The notes under the pieces are model-generated. The model was given only the letters and a program-made list of their open reading frames with translations, did no database searches and had not been told where the DNA came from. Made by a program: the position numbers and the translations under genes. A stretch of 64,000 nt of DNA from an uncultured Paracoccaceae bacterium (GTDB taxonomy: Bacteria > Pseudomonadota > Alphaproteobacteria > Rhodobacterales > Rhodobacteraceae), in NCBI GenBank assembly GCA_947493745.1, contig CANLSM010000008.1, positions 62,001 to 126,000 on the forward strand. Direction: 5' to 3'. Numbering within the stretch: position 1 is the first letter of the stretch; each line of letters begins with the position of its first letter. This document shows, piece after piece, positions 1 to 7,595 of this stretch.

Positions 1-165
1 AAGCTGACCACCGATATAGGCGCCGCCCCAGTCGGGCAGAGGTGCTGGGATCGGTGCTGGTGCAGCAATGGGTGTTTCTACCGGTGCCTCGAAGGTCACG
101 TTGCCCGCCAGGGCCGGGCTGGTCACGCCCAGTCCGATAACAGCGATGCTCATGATCCGTTTCAT
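1..165 (-). CDS. Outer-membrane beta-barrel / porin family protein, N-terminal part only
   Basis: The start of the gene is inside the window and the rest lies to the left of base 1, so only 55 residues are visible. They begin with a clean Sec signal peptide (MKRIMSIAVIGLGVTSPALA, likely cut before GN). A Pro/Ala-rich linker follows, then DWGGAYIGGQL. That DW-GxYxGxxx entry into the first strand is typical of small opacity or Omp25-type beta-barrel proteins of Alphaproteobacteria. The protein should sit in the outer membrane. The start ATG has a purine-rich stretch just upstream. The exact family and length cannot be told from this fragment. Confidence 0.7.
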   Translation of the reverse strand, partial: MKRIMSIAVIGLGVTSPALAGNVTFEAPVETPIAAPAPIPAPLPDWGGAYIGGQL

Positions 166-515
166 TTTTCATTCTCCAATTACAAGCGCAGCGCAAGACT
201 GCCTAGCCGCAGGATCAGTGAACCTGCCTCCTGTAGACGTCGCAGCGGCCAGTCTCGTTCCGTCACCTCATTGTGATGTGCGGATGCCCGCTCAGCAGGG
301 TTTCGCCGATCCTGTCGGGTCAAAAACGACCAAAGCGCCGGAATCGGGCCAGTCTGGTGGCTCTGCCGCGCTAAACTCGGTTCATGATCAAGCTGAACTG
401 GCTGACATATCTTGTTGATCTGACAATCGGGGCGGCACGCGGGCGGGCCGCGCGGGGATCTCCGCGGGCTGGCTGATGCGACCTCGCCAATCCCGTTTGC
501 AAACAAGGCCCTATC
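166..515. other. Intergenic stretch, no convincing gene
   Basis: This 350-base gap lies between two divergent genes and should hold the promoters for both. A 30-codon reading frame begins at 384 and ends at 476 (MIKLNWLTYLVDL...). It turns Arg/Gly-rich after residue 17 and has no convincing ribosome binding site, so I do not call it a gene. I see no terminator, riboswitch or RNA gene. Confidence 0.5.
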
Positions 516-2066
516 ATGTCCCAGACTGCACCAAGATCCCGCCGCTCCGGCGGTCGGCAGGCCCGCCAGGCGCTCCGTTCCGCACCGCTGGCCGATGACA
601 TCCGCCCGGTTCGCGCCGGGCTTGAGGGCGGACGCTTTGCTCCGCTCTCGCCTTCTGAGATCGAGAAGATACATCAGGCAGCCCTCAGAGCGCTGGAAGA
701 GATCGGCCTGGCCGACGCCCCTCAAAGCGGCATTGATGCAATGGTCGGGGCAGGCGCCAGGCTGGGAGCGGACGGGCGGCTGCGGTTCCCTCCCGCACTG
801 GTCGAGGACATGCTCGCCAAGGCACGCAAGGAGCTGACGCTTTGCGGGCGCGATGCGAGGCACGACCTGCATCTGAAGGGCAAGCGGGTTCACTATGGCA
901 CTGCCGGTGCGGCGGTCCATGTGGTCGATATCGAGACGCGGGCCTATCGCGACAGCACCCTGCAGGATCTTTTCGACGCGGCCCGGATTGTCGAACAGCT
1001 CGACAATATCCACTTTCTGCAACGCCCGATGGTGGCACGAGACGTCCTCGACAACGCGGAGATGGACCTCAACACGGTCTATGCCTGCTGTCAGGGCACA
1101 ACGAAGCATATCGGCACCTCGTTCACGGATGTGGCCTCGTTTCCGCCAATCCTGGAAATGCTGCACATGATTGCAGGCGGCGAGGAAGCGTGGCGTGCGC
1201 GGCCTTTCGTGTCGAACTCGAACTGCTTCGTGGTCCCGCCGATGAAATTCGCCACGGAAAGCTGTCAGGTGATGGAGGCCTGCATCCACGCAGGCATGCC
1301 GGTCCTGCTGCTCTCGGCCGGCCAGGCAGGGGCCACAGCACCCGCCCCGATTGCGGGTGCCATCGTGCAGGCGGTGGCCGAATGTCTGGCAGGCGTGGTC
1401 TATGTCAACGCGCTTGCCCCCGGTCATCCGGCAATCTTCGGCACCTGGCCTTTCGTGAGCGATCTGCGCACGGGTGCAATGTCCGGCGGCTCGGGCGAGC
1501 AGGCGCTGCTGACGGCGGGCTGCGCCCAGATGCATCAGTTCTACGGCCTGCCGGGTGGTGCTGCGGCAGGCATCGCGGATGCGAAACTGCCCGACATGCA
1601 GGCCGGATGGGAACAGGCGATGTCGAATGTCATGGCCGGGCTTTCGGGGCTCAACATGGTCTATGAGGCCGCTGGCATGCATGCCTCGCTGCTGGGCTTC
1701 TGTCTGGAAAGCCTGATCCTGGGCGATGACCTGCTGGGACAGGCCATGCGCTGCGTGCGTGGCATCGAGGTGACCGAGGATACGCTCTCGCTGGAAACGA
1801 TGCGCAGCGTCTGCCTGGAGGGACCGGGCCACTTTCTGGGGCACGCCCAGACGCTGTCGCTCATGCAGACCGAGTACATCTACCCCGCCCTGGGTGACCG
1901 GACGAGCCCCAAGGAATGGGAGGAACGCGATAAGCCCGATCTGCTGCAAAACGCCATTGCCCGCAAACAGGAGATCCTGAACCGGCCCGGCCCGTTCCGC
2001 CTTGACCCGGCGCTCGATGCCGAGATCCGGGCACGGTTTCCGATCCACCTTCCACCGCATCCATGA
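516..2066 (+). CDS. Trimethylamine methyltransferase (MttB) superfamily protein, non-pyrrolysine type
   Basis: This 516-residue protein has the MttB-family TIM-barrel pattern throughout: an N-terminal region with LSPSEIEKIHQAALRALEEIG, then long Gly/Ala-rich barrel segments. True trimethylamine methyltransferases contain pyrrolysine at an in-frame amber codon. This frame is uninterrupted and of full family length, so it belongs to the widespread non-pyrrolysine branch. Characterised members of that branch demethylate glycine betaine and related quaternary amines, passing the methyl group to a corrinoid protein. No corrinoid protein or methyltransferase activator is nearby, so the substrate is open. 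It is the only gene of its transcription unit here; a tRNA promoter begins five bases after its stop. Confidence 0.8.
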   Translation: MSQTAPRSRRSGGRQARQALRSAPLADDIRPVRAGLEGGRFAPLSPSEIEKIHQAALRALEEIGLADAPQSGIDAMVGAGARLGADGRLRFPPALVEDMLAKARKELTLCGRDARHDLHLKGKRVHYGTAGAAVHVVDIETRAYRDSTLQDLFDAARIVEQLDNIHFLQRPMVARDVLDNAEMDLNTVYACCQGTTKHIGTSFTDVASFPPILEMLHMIAGGEEAWRARPFVSNSNCFVVPPMKFATESCQVMEACIHAGMPVLLLSAGQAGATAPAPIAGAIVQAVAECLAGVVYVNALAPGHPAIFGTWPFVSDLRTGAMSGGSGEQALLTAGCAQMHQFYGLPGGAAAGIADAKLPDMQAGWEQAMSNVMAGLSGLNMVYEAAGMHASLLGFCLESLILGDDLLGQAMRCVRGIEVTEDTLSLETMRSVCLEGPGHFLGHAQTLSLMQTEYIYPALGDRTSPKEWEERDKPDLLQNAIARKQEILNRPGPFRLDPALDAEIRARFPIHLPPHP

Positions 2067-2070
2067 AGGC

Positions 2071-2099
2071 TTGACCTTTACCCTCCCGGCGCATAGATA
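2071..2099 (+). promoter_or_regulatory. Sigma-70-type promoter for tRNA-Gln
   Basis: TTGACC at 2071-2076 and TAGATA at 2094-2099 are separated by exactly 17 bases. The tRNA begins 15 bases after the -10 box. The box starts only five bases past the stop of the preceding methyltransferase gene, so the tRNA has its own promoter rather than relying on readthrough. Confidence 0.7.
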
Positions 2100-2113
2100 C
2101 GGGGCCGCTTCGA

Positions 2114-2187
2114 TGGGGAATAGGTTAACGGTAGACCCGCAGACTCTGACTCTGTTAGTCCTGGTTCGAATCCAGGTTCCCCAGCCA
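2114..2187 (+). tRNA. tRNA-Gln: tRNA-Gln (anticodon CUG)
   Basis: The 74-base gene folds as a full cloverleaf. The acceptor arm TGGGGAA pairs with TTCCCCA. The anticodon stem GCAGA/TCTGT encloses the loop CTCTGAC, whose centre CTG reads the glutamine codon CAG. The T arm is CCTGG-TTCGAAT-CCAGG. Discriminator G and an encoded CCA end the gene. The U1-A72 type acceptor start is typical of glutamine tRNAs. Confidence 0.95.
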
Positions 2188-2222
2188 AGCCCTTTCCCGT
2201 CCGTTTCGCCCTGAGTGGCCGC

Positions 2223-2660
2223 CTATGCCAGGTCTGCCTGCGACATGGCCTTCACGATCTCCGCCCGGCGGGTCTCGATGATCGCCAGCCTTTCGGCGAC
2301 ACGTTCCGGCGTGAAGAAATGGGCAATGTCCAGAATGTTGACGGTGCCGATCACCGCGCCGTCGCGAACCGGCACGTTCAGGGCCGAGCCGCATCCCAGC
2401 GCCTCGATCACCGCATGGTCGGGAAAATAGATCGCAAACTCCGCAACCGTGTTGGCCACGAACGGCTCTCCCCGATCGACGACCTGCGTGGTCCAGTCCC
2501 CCTGCCCCATCGGCTTGGTGCCGGAGACCGGGTACTCGACCGGATGCGAGGTATAGACCCGGCGCGCCAGACCGGCCTTGCGGTCCAGCACCGTCACGGT
2601 CATCAGCCGCCCCCCGACGCTCGTATGGAGGGTAGCATAGACCTCGTCGGGCGTGCTCAC
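2223..2660 (-). CDS. GAF domain protein at the end of the hps operon
   Basis: This small soluble protein (145 residues) is essentially a single GAF fold. The core has GEPFVANTVAEFAIYFPDHA followed by GCGSALNVPVRDGAVIGTVNILD, the usual central strands and last helix of GAF domains. I start it at the GTG at 2658-2660, which overlaps the stop of the upstream binding-protein gene as GTGA, a classic translational coupling. An upstream in-frame extension exists but lies inside the previous gene. GAF domains bind small molecules or act as sensors; here it probably senses or modifies something in the pathway. The function is not known. Confidence 0.75.
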   Translation of the reverse strand: MSTPDEVYATLHTSVGGRLMTVTVLDRKAGLARRVYTSHPVEYPVSGTKPMGQGDWTTQVVDRGEPFVANTVAEFAIYFPDHAVIEALGCGSALNVPVRDGAVIGTVNILDIAHFFTPERVAERLAIIETRRAEIVKAMSQADLA

Positions 2661-4249
2661 TCCTTCTCGACCAGCCGGTAGAAGACGAAGTCCGAGGTCG
2701 CGCCATTGACGAAGCCCCTGACCCGCTCGTTCATCGCCACCTGCTTGATCGCCTGGAACATGATCACGAAAGGCGCTTCGGCCTGCGTTTCCCTTTGCAA
2801 TTCCATATACATGTCCAGGCGTTTGTCGGCATCCCGCTCGGCAAGCGCTGCCATGGTCTTGGCGTTCATCTCGGCGGGCGGCATCCATGCATTTCGCCAT
2901 GTCGTGGTCGAGGCATACTTGTCGTCCGAGTTGTCGGCATTGAAGGCAAAGGCCTTGGCGTTGGAATGCGGATCCATGAAGTCCGGCCCCCAATAGAGCA
3001 GCATCGCCTCATGGGTTCGGGCGCGGTACTTCGTGATCACCTGCGCACCGGTTCCGGGGATGACCTCCAGATTGATCCCGCCCTCGGCGAAGGAGGCCTG
3101 CAGGGACTGCGCCATATCGACAAAGGGCGTGGCCGAGATCACGTCGAGCGTGACATTGATCGGCAGTTCAACACCGGCCTCCGTCAGAATCTGCTTCGCC
3201 TTCGCGGGATCGTAGGTGTAAGGCGTATCGGTCAGCGCGCCGGGGAAACCATCGGGCCAGAAGGCCTGGTGCACCTTCATCTGACCGGCCAGGTAGGAAC
3301 CCGCCATCCCCTCGTAGTCAACCAGGTAGCGCGCGGCCTTCCAGACCGCGGGATCGGTCAGAGCATCGACCTTTTGGTTGAACGAGACCCAGTGAACGGC
3401 GGCCTGCGGATAGGTCTGGACCGTGACCCCGGCCTCATCCGCCAACCCCGTCACCTGATCGGGCGTCAGGTTCTTGGCCATGTCGATATCGCCTGCCACG
3501 AGTTGCAGCCGCTGGGTTGCGGCCTCGGGGATGTGCTGGATCAGAACGCTGCGCATTGCGGGTGCGCCCTGATAGTAGTCAGGATTTGCGTCCAGCGCCA
3601 AAAGCTCCGCCGGGCGATAGCTGCGCAGTTTGAACGGGCCCGTCCCGGCGGAATTCCGGTTCATCCAGGCATGGCCGAGATCGCCATCGACCTCATTGGC
3701 CATCACGGTTTGCATATCGACAACGGAGGCCGGGCGCGCGGCAAGCACGTTGAGCACGAAGGACGGTGCGAAATCGCCCTCATAGCGGGCCGTGACGGTG
3801 TTCCCATCGACCGTGACCATTTCAGCGATGTTCTCTGGCGTCCAGCCAAGCTGGGTCAGCATGAAGGACGGCGCCTTGTCGAGCGTCACGACACGGGTCC
3901 AGGAACCCAGCACATCCTCACCGCGCAGAGAGTTGCCGGAATGGAATGTCACGCCGTCGCGCAGGGTGAAGGTAACTGTCTTCGCAGCAGGATCGACCGT
4001 CCATTCGGTGGCGAGCGCGGGGGCGAGAACGGTCGTGTCCGTCGCGTCGTACCGGACCAGAGTATCATAGGTGTTGGCGACATACTCACCGGAGGAGAAC
4101 TCATAGGCCGAGGCCGGATCAATCGTGACAATATCGTCAATGTTCTGCGCCACGACCAGCACATCCGCAGGTGTCTCGGCCAAAACCGGCGCGGCCGCCA
4201 GATATGCTGCAAGAACTCCCGAAGCCGCAATCGACATGATACGGTTCAT
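2657..4249 (-). CDS. ABC transporter substrate-binding protein, family 5 (dipeptide/oligopeptide type)
   Basis: The 530-residue protein starts at the ATG at 4249, which has GGGAG a few bases upstream, and carries a Sec signal peptide ending APVLA-ETP. The mature part shows family 5 binding-protein features: TWTVDPAAKTVTFTLRDGVTFHSG-type sequence near residue 90 and the closing segment AEAPFVIMFQAIKQVAMNE. These periplasmic proteins feed an inner-membrane ABC importer. No permease or ATPase gene is next to it, which is odd for the family. Because it lies in the hps operon after the dehydrogenases, it probably binds DHPS or a related compound, but this is inference from position. Confidence 0.85.
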   Translation of the reverse strand: MNRIMSIAASGVLAAYLAAAPVLAETPADVLVVAQNIDDIVTIDPASAYEFSSGEYVANTYDTLVRYDATDTTVLAPALATEWTVDPAAKTVTFTLRDGVTFHSGNSLRGEDVLGSWTRVVTLDKAPSFMLTQLGWTPENIAEMVTVDGNTVTARYEGDFAPSFVLNVLAARPASVVDMQTVMANEVDGDLGHAWMNRNSAGTGPFKLRSYRPAELLALDANPDYYQGAPAMRSVLIQHIPEAATQRLQLVAGDIDMAKNLTPDQVTGLADEAGVTVQTYPQAAVHWVSFNQKVDALTDPAVWKAARYLVDYEGMAGSYLAGQMKVHQAFWPDGFPGALTDTPYTYDPAKAKQILTEAGVELPINVTLDVISATPFVDMAQSLQASFAEGGINLEVIPGTGAQVITKYRARTHEAMLLYWGPDFMDPHSNAKAFAFNADNSDDKYASTTTWRNAWMPPAEMNAKTMAALAERDADKRLDMYMELQRETQAEAPFVIMFQAIKQVAMNERVRGFVNGATSDFVFYRLVEKE

Positions 4250-4344
4250 CACCACACTCCCTCTCTTGTTGATACAAGGGATGATGGCTTGATCGGGAAG
4301 GAATGCCAACCGCGTTCAACCATGCTGATTGCGGCAGGTGTGCT

Positions 4345-5334
4345 CTACGGCTCCAGGATGATCTTGGGCGCGGCAACCTCGCCCGCGCGAATGGCGCGGA
4401 ATGCAGCCGCGCCGTCTGACAGCGCGCGGGTCTCGATCCAGTCGAGCGGACCGAGACTGCCGTCATAGATCGCCTCGGCGGTCTCGCGAAAATCCTCGGT
4501 CGTATAGGTGTAGGTGCCGATAAAGGTGATTTCCTGAAGGGTCATACGCCGGATATCGAGCCCGCCCGTCCCCTCGCCCAGACCAATATGAGCGATCACG
4601 CCGCCGGGGCGCGCCTGAGCGGACGCAATCTCCCGTGTTGCGGCAAAGCCGACACCATCCACCACCAGATCAAACTGCCCGTCGGTTTCGAGTGCGTCCG
4701 GTGAGACGACAGTCTGTCCGCATCCGTCCTGCAGATACGCCCGGCGGATAGGGTTGGATTCGACGATTGTCACATTGCGCACGCCCTGCGCCTTGAGGCT
4801 GAGCGCTGCACCAAGTCCGATCGCGCCGCCACCGATGGCCAATGCCTTGTCGGCACCGCCCGTGTCTCCGAGCGCCTCCAGCCCCAGACGGACCGCATGC
4901 CAGCTGCAGGCAATCGGCTCTGCAAGAGCCGCCTTCCGGGGTGATATGCCGTCGGGCACCTCGACAAGGTTGGCCGCCGGCATGCTGAGCCATTCGGCAA
5001 ATCCACCCTCACGCGGCGGCATCGAGATGATCTGGCGTTCCGGGCAGATGTTCTCACGTCCCGACATGCAGGCCGGACAGGTGCCACATGGCACCAGCGG
5101 GTTCACCGTGACGCGGGTTCCGTCGCGCGGCCCGCCTGTGATGATGCCTGCAATCTCGTGACCCAGGATCAGCGGCGGCGGACGGCGGGCATCATGGCCG
5201 AGATAGGCATGCATGTCCGATCCGCATATCCCGACAGCCTCGATCCGGATCAACTCGGTTCCTTCGCCCGCAACCGGATCGGCGACATCATGATAGGAGA
5301 GGCTCTCGGGCCCCATGTAAACAAGTGCCTTCAT
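4345..5334 (-). CDS. hpsP: Zinc-dependent alcohol dehydrogenase (MDR), likely sulfopropanediol 2-dehydrogenase HpsP
   Basis: This 329-residue medium-chain dehydrogenase has the catalytic zinc signature (GICGSDMHAYLG, then GHEIAG) and the structural-zinc cysteines in VPCGTCPACMSGRENICPE. The Rossmann turn is IGGGAIGLGAAL. It overlaps the upstream SDR gene by four bases (ATGA). In DHPS-degrading bacteria, HpsP and HpsO oxidise C2 of 2,3-dihydroxypropane-1-sulfonate, interconverting enantiomers through the ketone so that HpsN can act. The assignment to HpsP rests on family and on its place beside hpsN and hpsO; another polyol substrate is possible. Confidence 0.75.
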   Translation of the reverse strand: MKALVYMGPESLSYHDVADPVAGEGTELIRIEAVGICGSDMHAYLGHDARRPPPLILGHEIAGIITGGPRDGTRVTVNPLVPCGTCPACMSGRENICPERQIISMPPREGGFAEWLSMPAANLVEVPDGISPRKAALAEPIACSWHAVRLGLEALGDTGGADKALAIGGGAIGLGAALSLKAQGVRNVTIVESNPIRRAYLQDGCGQTVVSPDALETDGQFDLVVDGVGFAATREIASAQARPGGVIAHIGLGEGTGGLDIRRMTLQEITFIGTYTYTTEDFRETAEAIYDGSLGPLDWIETRALSDGAAAFRAIRAGEVAAPKIILEP

Positions 5335-6083
5335 TTCGCCGTGAACCCTCCATCAACCATCAGAACCTGCCCCGTGACGTAGGCCGACGCATCGCTGCAC
5401 AAAAAGAGCAAGGGGCCCGCGATATCCTCCGGCTCGCCATTGCGCCCGATGCAGGTCTGCGCCGCGTTGCGGGCCGCACGCTCAGGATCCGCGAAAACGG
5501 CCTCGGTCAACTCGGTTCGGAAAAACCCCGGACCTATCGCGTTGGCGGTGATGCCAAAGGGCGACCAGGCCTCGGCCATGGCGCGGGTAAGCTGACCGAT
5601 CCCGCCCTTGGAGGCGCCATAGGCCAGTCCGCCGGGAAAGGCGCGGTGGGTCTGGAGCGAGGCAAAATTCACGATCCGCCCCCAGCCCCTTTCCTTCATC
5701 GCAGGCACCAGAGCCTGGCTGAAAAAGAAAGGCGTTGCGAGGTTGAGATTGAGCGTGACGTCCCAGCCCTCGGGCGTGACATCATCGGCGGTCTGGCGCG
5801 TGTTGATCCCGGCTGCATGAACGAGGATATCGGGTGAACCGAAGGGCTCCGCAACACGTTTGGCCAGCGCGTTGAGGCCATCCCGGTCCGCGAGATCATG
5901 GGAGATGGCCGCGGTCTCGCCGTCCGCCTCCGCGCGCCATTCATCAAGCGCCTCCGCCCGCCGGGCCACGCCGACAACCCGTGCACCTGATGCTGCCAGA
6001 ACCGACGCCGCATGGCGCCCGAGGCCGGAGCTGGCCCCGGTTACACAGGCAACACGGCCCCTGATGTCAAAGAGCGTGCGCAC
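5331..6083 (-). CDS. hpsO: Short-chain dehydrogenase/reductase, likely HpsO
   Basis: A typical 250-residue classical SDR: the NAD(P) motif VTGASSGLGRHA near residue 14, the NAG-equivalent HAAGIN, catalytic Ser in NFASLQT and the YGASKGG active-site Tyr/Lys, ending VDGGFTAK. The start is a GTG nine bases after the hpsN stop, and the end overlaps the next dehydrogenase by four bases, so the three are clearly co-transcribed. In the known pathway HpsO is the SDR-type DHPS 2-dehydrogenase. The role here is inferred from the neighbours. Confidence 0.75.
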   Translation of the reverse strand: MRTLFDIRGRVACVTGASSGLGRHAASVLAASGARVVGVARRAEALDEWRAEADGETAAISHDLADRDGLNALAKRVAEPFGSPDILVHAAGINTRQTADDVTPEGWDVTLNLNLATPFFFSQALVPAMKERGWGRIVNFASLQTHRAFPGGLAYGASKGGIGQLTRAMAEAWSPFGITANAIGPGFFRTELTEAVFADPERAARNAAQTCIGRNGEPEDIAGPLLFLCSDASAYVTGQVLMVDGGFTAK

Positions 6084-6092
6084 GCGCGGCGA

Positions 6093-7400
6093 TCAGTCGG
6101 CGGCCTTGAGATCGAAGCTCTCATCGGGAAAATACTTGGCCAGCCGGATGTCGGCCGTGCGCGCATGGCCTTCCATGCCCTCAAGGCGCGAGATACGCGC
6201 CGTCGCCTCGGCAATCGGCCTTGCCCCTTCGCGTGTGGCCCGTTGCCAGGTCACGATCTTCATGTATTTGTGCACCGACAGACCGCCCGTATAGGACGCG
6301 GCACCCGAGGTTGGCAGGACATGGTTGGTGCCCGACGCCTTGTCGCCGAAGGCCACCGTTGTCTCCTCGCCCAGAAAGAGCGACCCGTAGCAGCTGAGCC
6401 GTTCCAGCCACCAGTCGAGATCGGCGGCCTGCACCGTCAGATGCTCGGGCGCGTACATGTCGGATGTTGCAGCCATTTCCTCCCGATCGGCACAGAGGAT
6501 CACTTCGGCATAGTCGCGCCACGCGGCGGCCGCGTTGGTGCGGTTGACCTCCGGCAGAGCATCGATCAGGGGCGGCACAAGCTCCATCACTTTCTCCGCC
6601 AGAGCCTTGTCATCAGTGACGAGCCAGACGGGCGAGTTGTAGCCATGCTCGGCCTGCCCGACCAGATCGGCCGCCACGATGGCCGCATCCGCTGTCTTGT
6701 CGGCCAGTATCAGACTGTCAGTCGGACCGGCAATCATGTCGATGCCGACCCGGCCAAACAGTATCCGTTTGGCCTCCGCGACGAACTGGTTTCCCGGACC
6801 GACGAGGATGTTGGCTTTCGGCAGCCCGAAAAGGCCGAATGTCATTGCGGCCACACCCTGCACGCCGCCCATGGCCAGAATGGTGTCCGCCCCCGAGATA
6901 TGCGCCGCATAGACAATCGCCGGGGCGATGCCGACCTCGGGCCGTGGTGGCGAGCAGGCGACAATATGACTGCATCCGGCCACCTTGGCCGTGGTCACGG
7001 TCATGATCGCGCTGGCAATATGTGCATAACGACCACCGGGCACATAACATCCCGCCGCGTTGACGGGGATGCTCTTCTGTCCGGCAATCAGGCCCGGCAC
7101 GACCTCGATCTCGATGTCCTGCAGGGTCTCTTTCTGGGCTTCGGCGAACCGGCGAACATTGTCCTGAGCAAAGCGGATATCGGCCTTCAACCTTTCGGGC
7201 ACCTGCGCAATGGCCGCCTCGATCTCGTCCGCGGTCAGAATGACATTGCCTTCGTACCGATCGAACCTGGAGGCATAATCGAGAGCGGCCTGATCACCTC
7301 CGGCTTCGATGTCGTCAAGAATGCCTCTGACGGTCTGCTGCACATCGGATGCGTCCGACGCCGCAGTCAGTGTGGCCTTTTTCAGATACGTAATCGGCAT
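6093..7400 (-). CDS. hpsN: Sulfopropanediol 3-dehydrogenase HpsN (histidinol dehydrogenase family)
   Basis: The 435-residue protein belongs to the HisD family. It keeps the zinc and catalytic region motifs QAEHGYNSP, GTNHVLPTSGAA and YAPEHL. From memory it is very close to the characterised HpsN of Ruegeria pomeroyi over its whole length, starting with the YLKKA opening and the long stretch around CYVPGGRY. HpsN oxidises (R)-DHPS in two NAD-dependent steps to sulfolactate. It heads an operon with two other dehydrogenases and lacks any his gene neighbours, which argues against a role in histidine synthesis. The start ATG has AAGGA upstream. Confidence 0.88.
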   Translation of the reverse strand: MPITYLKKATLTAASDASDVQQTVRGILDDIEAGGDQAALDYASRFDRYEGNVILTADEIEAAIAQVPERLKADIRFAQDNVRRFAEAQKETLQDIEIEVVPGLIAGQKSIPVNAAGCYVPGGRYAHIASAIMTVTTAKVAGCSHIVACSPPRPEVGIAPAIVYAAHISGADTILAMGGVQGVAAMTFGLFGLPKANILVGPGNQFVAEAKRILFGRVGIDMIAGPTDSLILADKTADAAIVAADLVGQAEHGYNSPVWLVTDDKALAEKVMELVPPLIDALPEVNRTNAAAAWRDYAEVILCADREEMAATSDMYAPEHLTVQAADLDWWLERLSCYGSLFLGEETTVAFGDKASGTNHVLPTSGAASYTGGLSVHKYMKIVTWQRATREGARPIAEATARISRLEGMEGHARTADIRLAKYFPDESFDLKAAD

Positions 7401-7464
7401 CGGGGAGATCCTTGTCTGTGAATTTCGGGCAGAGAGACCGGTGAGATCACGGGTTCGGCGGCAA

Positions 7465-7477
7465 TCGATTCAATCGA
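7465..7477. promoter_or_regulatory. Perfect 13-base palindrome between hpsN and the lacI-type gene
   Basis: TCGATT-C-AATCGA is a perfect inverted repeat with a one-base centre. It abuts the LacI-type operator to its right by one base. It could be a second half of a composite operator or an unrelated site; I cannot decide. Confidence 0.4.
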
Positions 7478-7478
7478 A

Positions 7479-7494
7479 ATGTAAGCCATTACAT
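7479..7494. promoter_or_regulatory. LacI/GalR-type operator
   Basis: ATGTAA-GCCA-TTACAT is a perfect inverted repeat. Its TGTAA....TTACA core has the same 14-base spacing as the common LacI/GalR-family operator. It lies between the divergent hpsN and lacI-family genes, about 80 bases upstream of hpsN and about 100 upstream of the regulator, so it is well placed to control both. Confidence 0.75.
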
Positions 7495-7595
7495 ATCAAG
7501 CTGCAACAGCTTTCGTGGCAGTCCGCGACGTGGCAACCACCCGAAGTTGAATGAAAATGTGGATGAGAGCCGATTTGCACGCTAGAACTGCGGGC

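Noticed and set aside
384-476. A 30-codon frame (MIKLNWLTYLVDL...) upstream of the MttB-family gene
   Set aside because: No good ribosome binding site, and the second half is just Arg/Gly from GC-rich sequence. It could be a leader peptide but nothing supports it.
180-2060. A 626-codon open frame on the minus strand opposite the MttB-family gene
   Set aside because: It is a shadow frame in GC-rich DNA. The protein is rich in Arg/His/Gln with no domain, and the plus-strand frame is a clear family member.
2795-4468. A 557-codon plus-strand frame opposite the binding-protein gene
   Set aside because: Antisense shadow: low-complexity His/Arg/Gly composition, no family features, while the minus-strand protein is full length with a signal peptide.
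6093-7400. Annotation as histidinol dehydrogenase (hisD)
   Set aside because: The family is right, but no his genes are nearby, the gene is coupled to two dehydrogenases and a LacI-type regulator, and the sequence follows HpsN throughout.
6012-7421. A 469-codon plus-strand frame opposite hpsN
   Set aside because: Antisense shadow of a strongly conserved enzyme gene.
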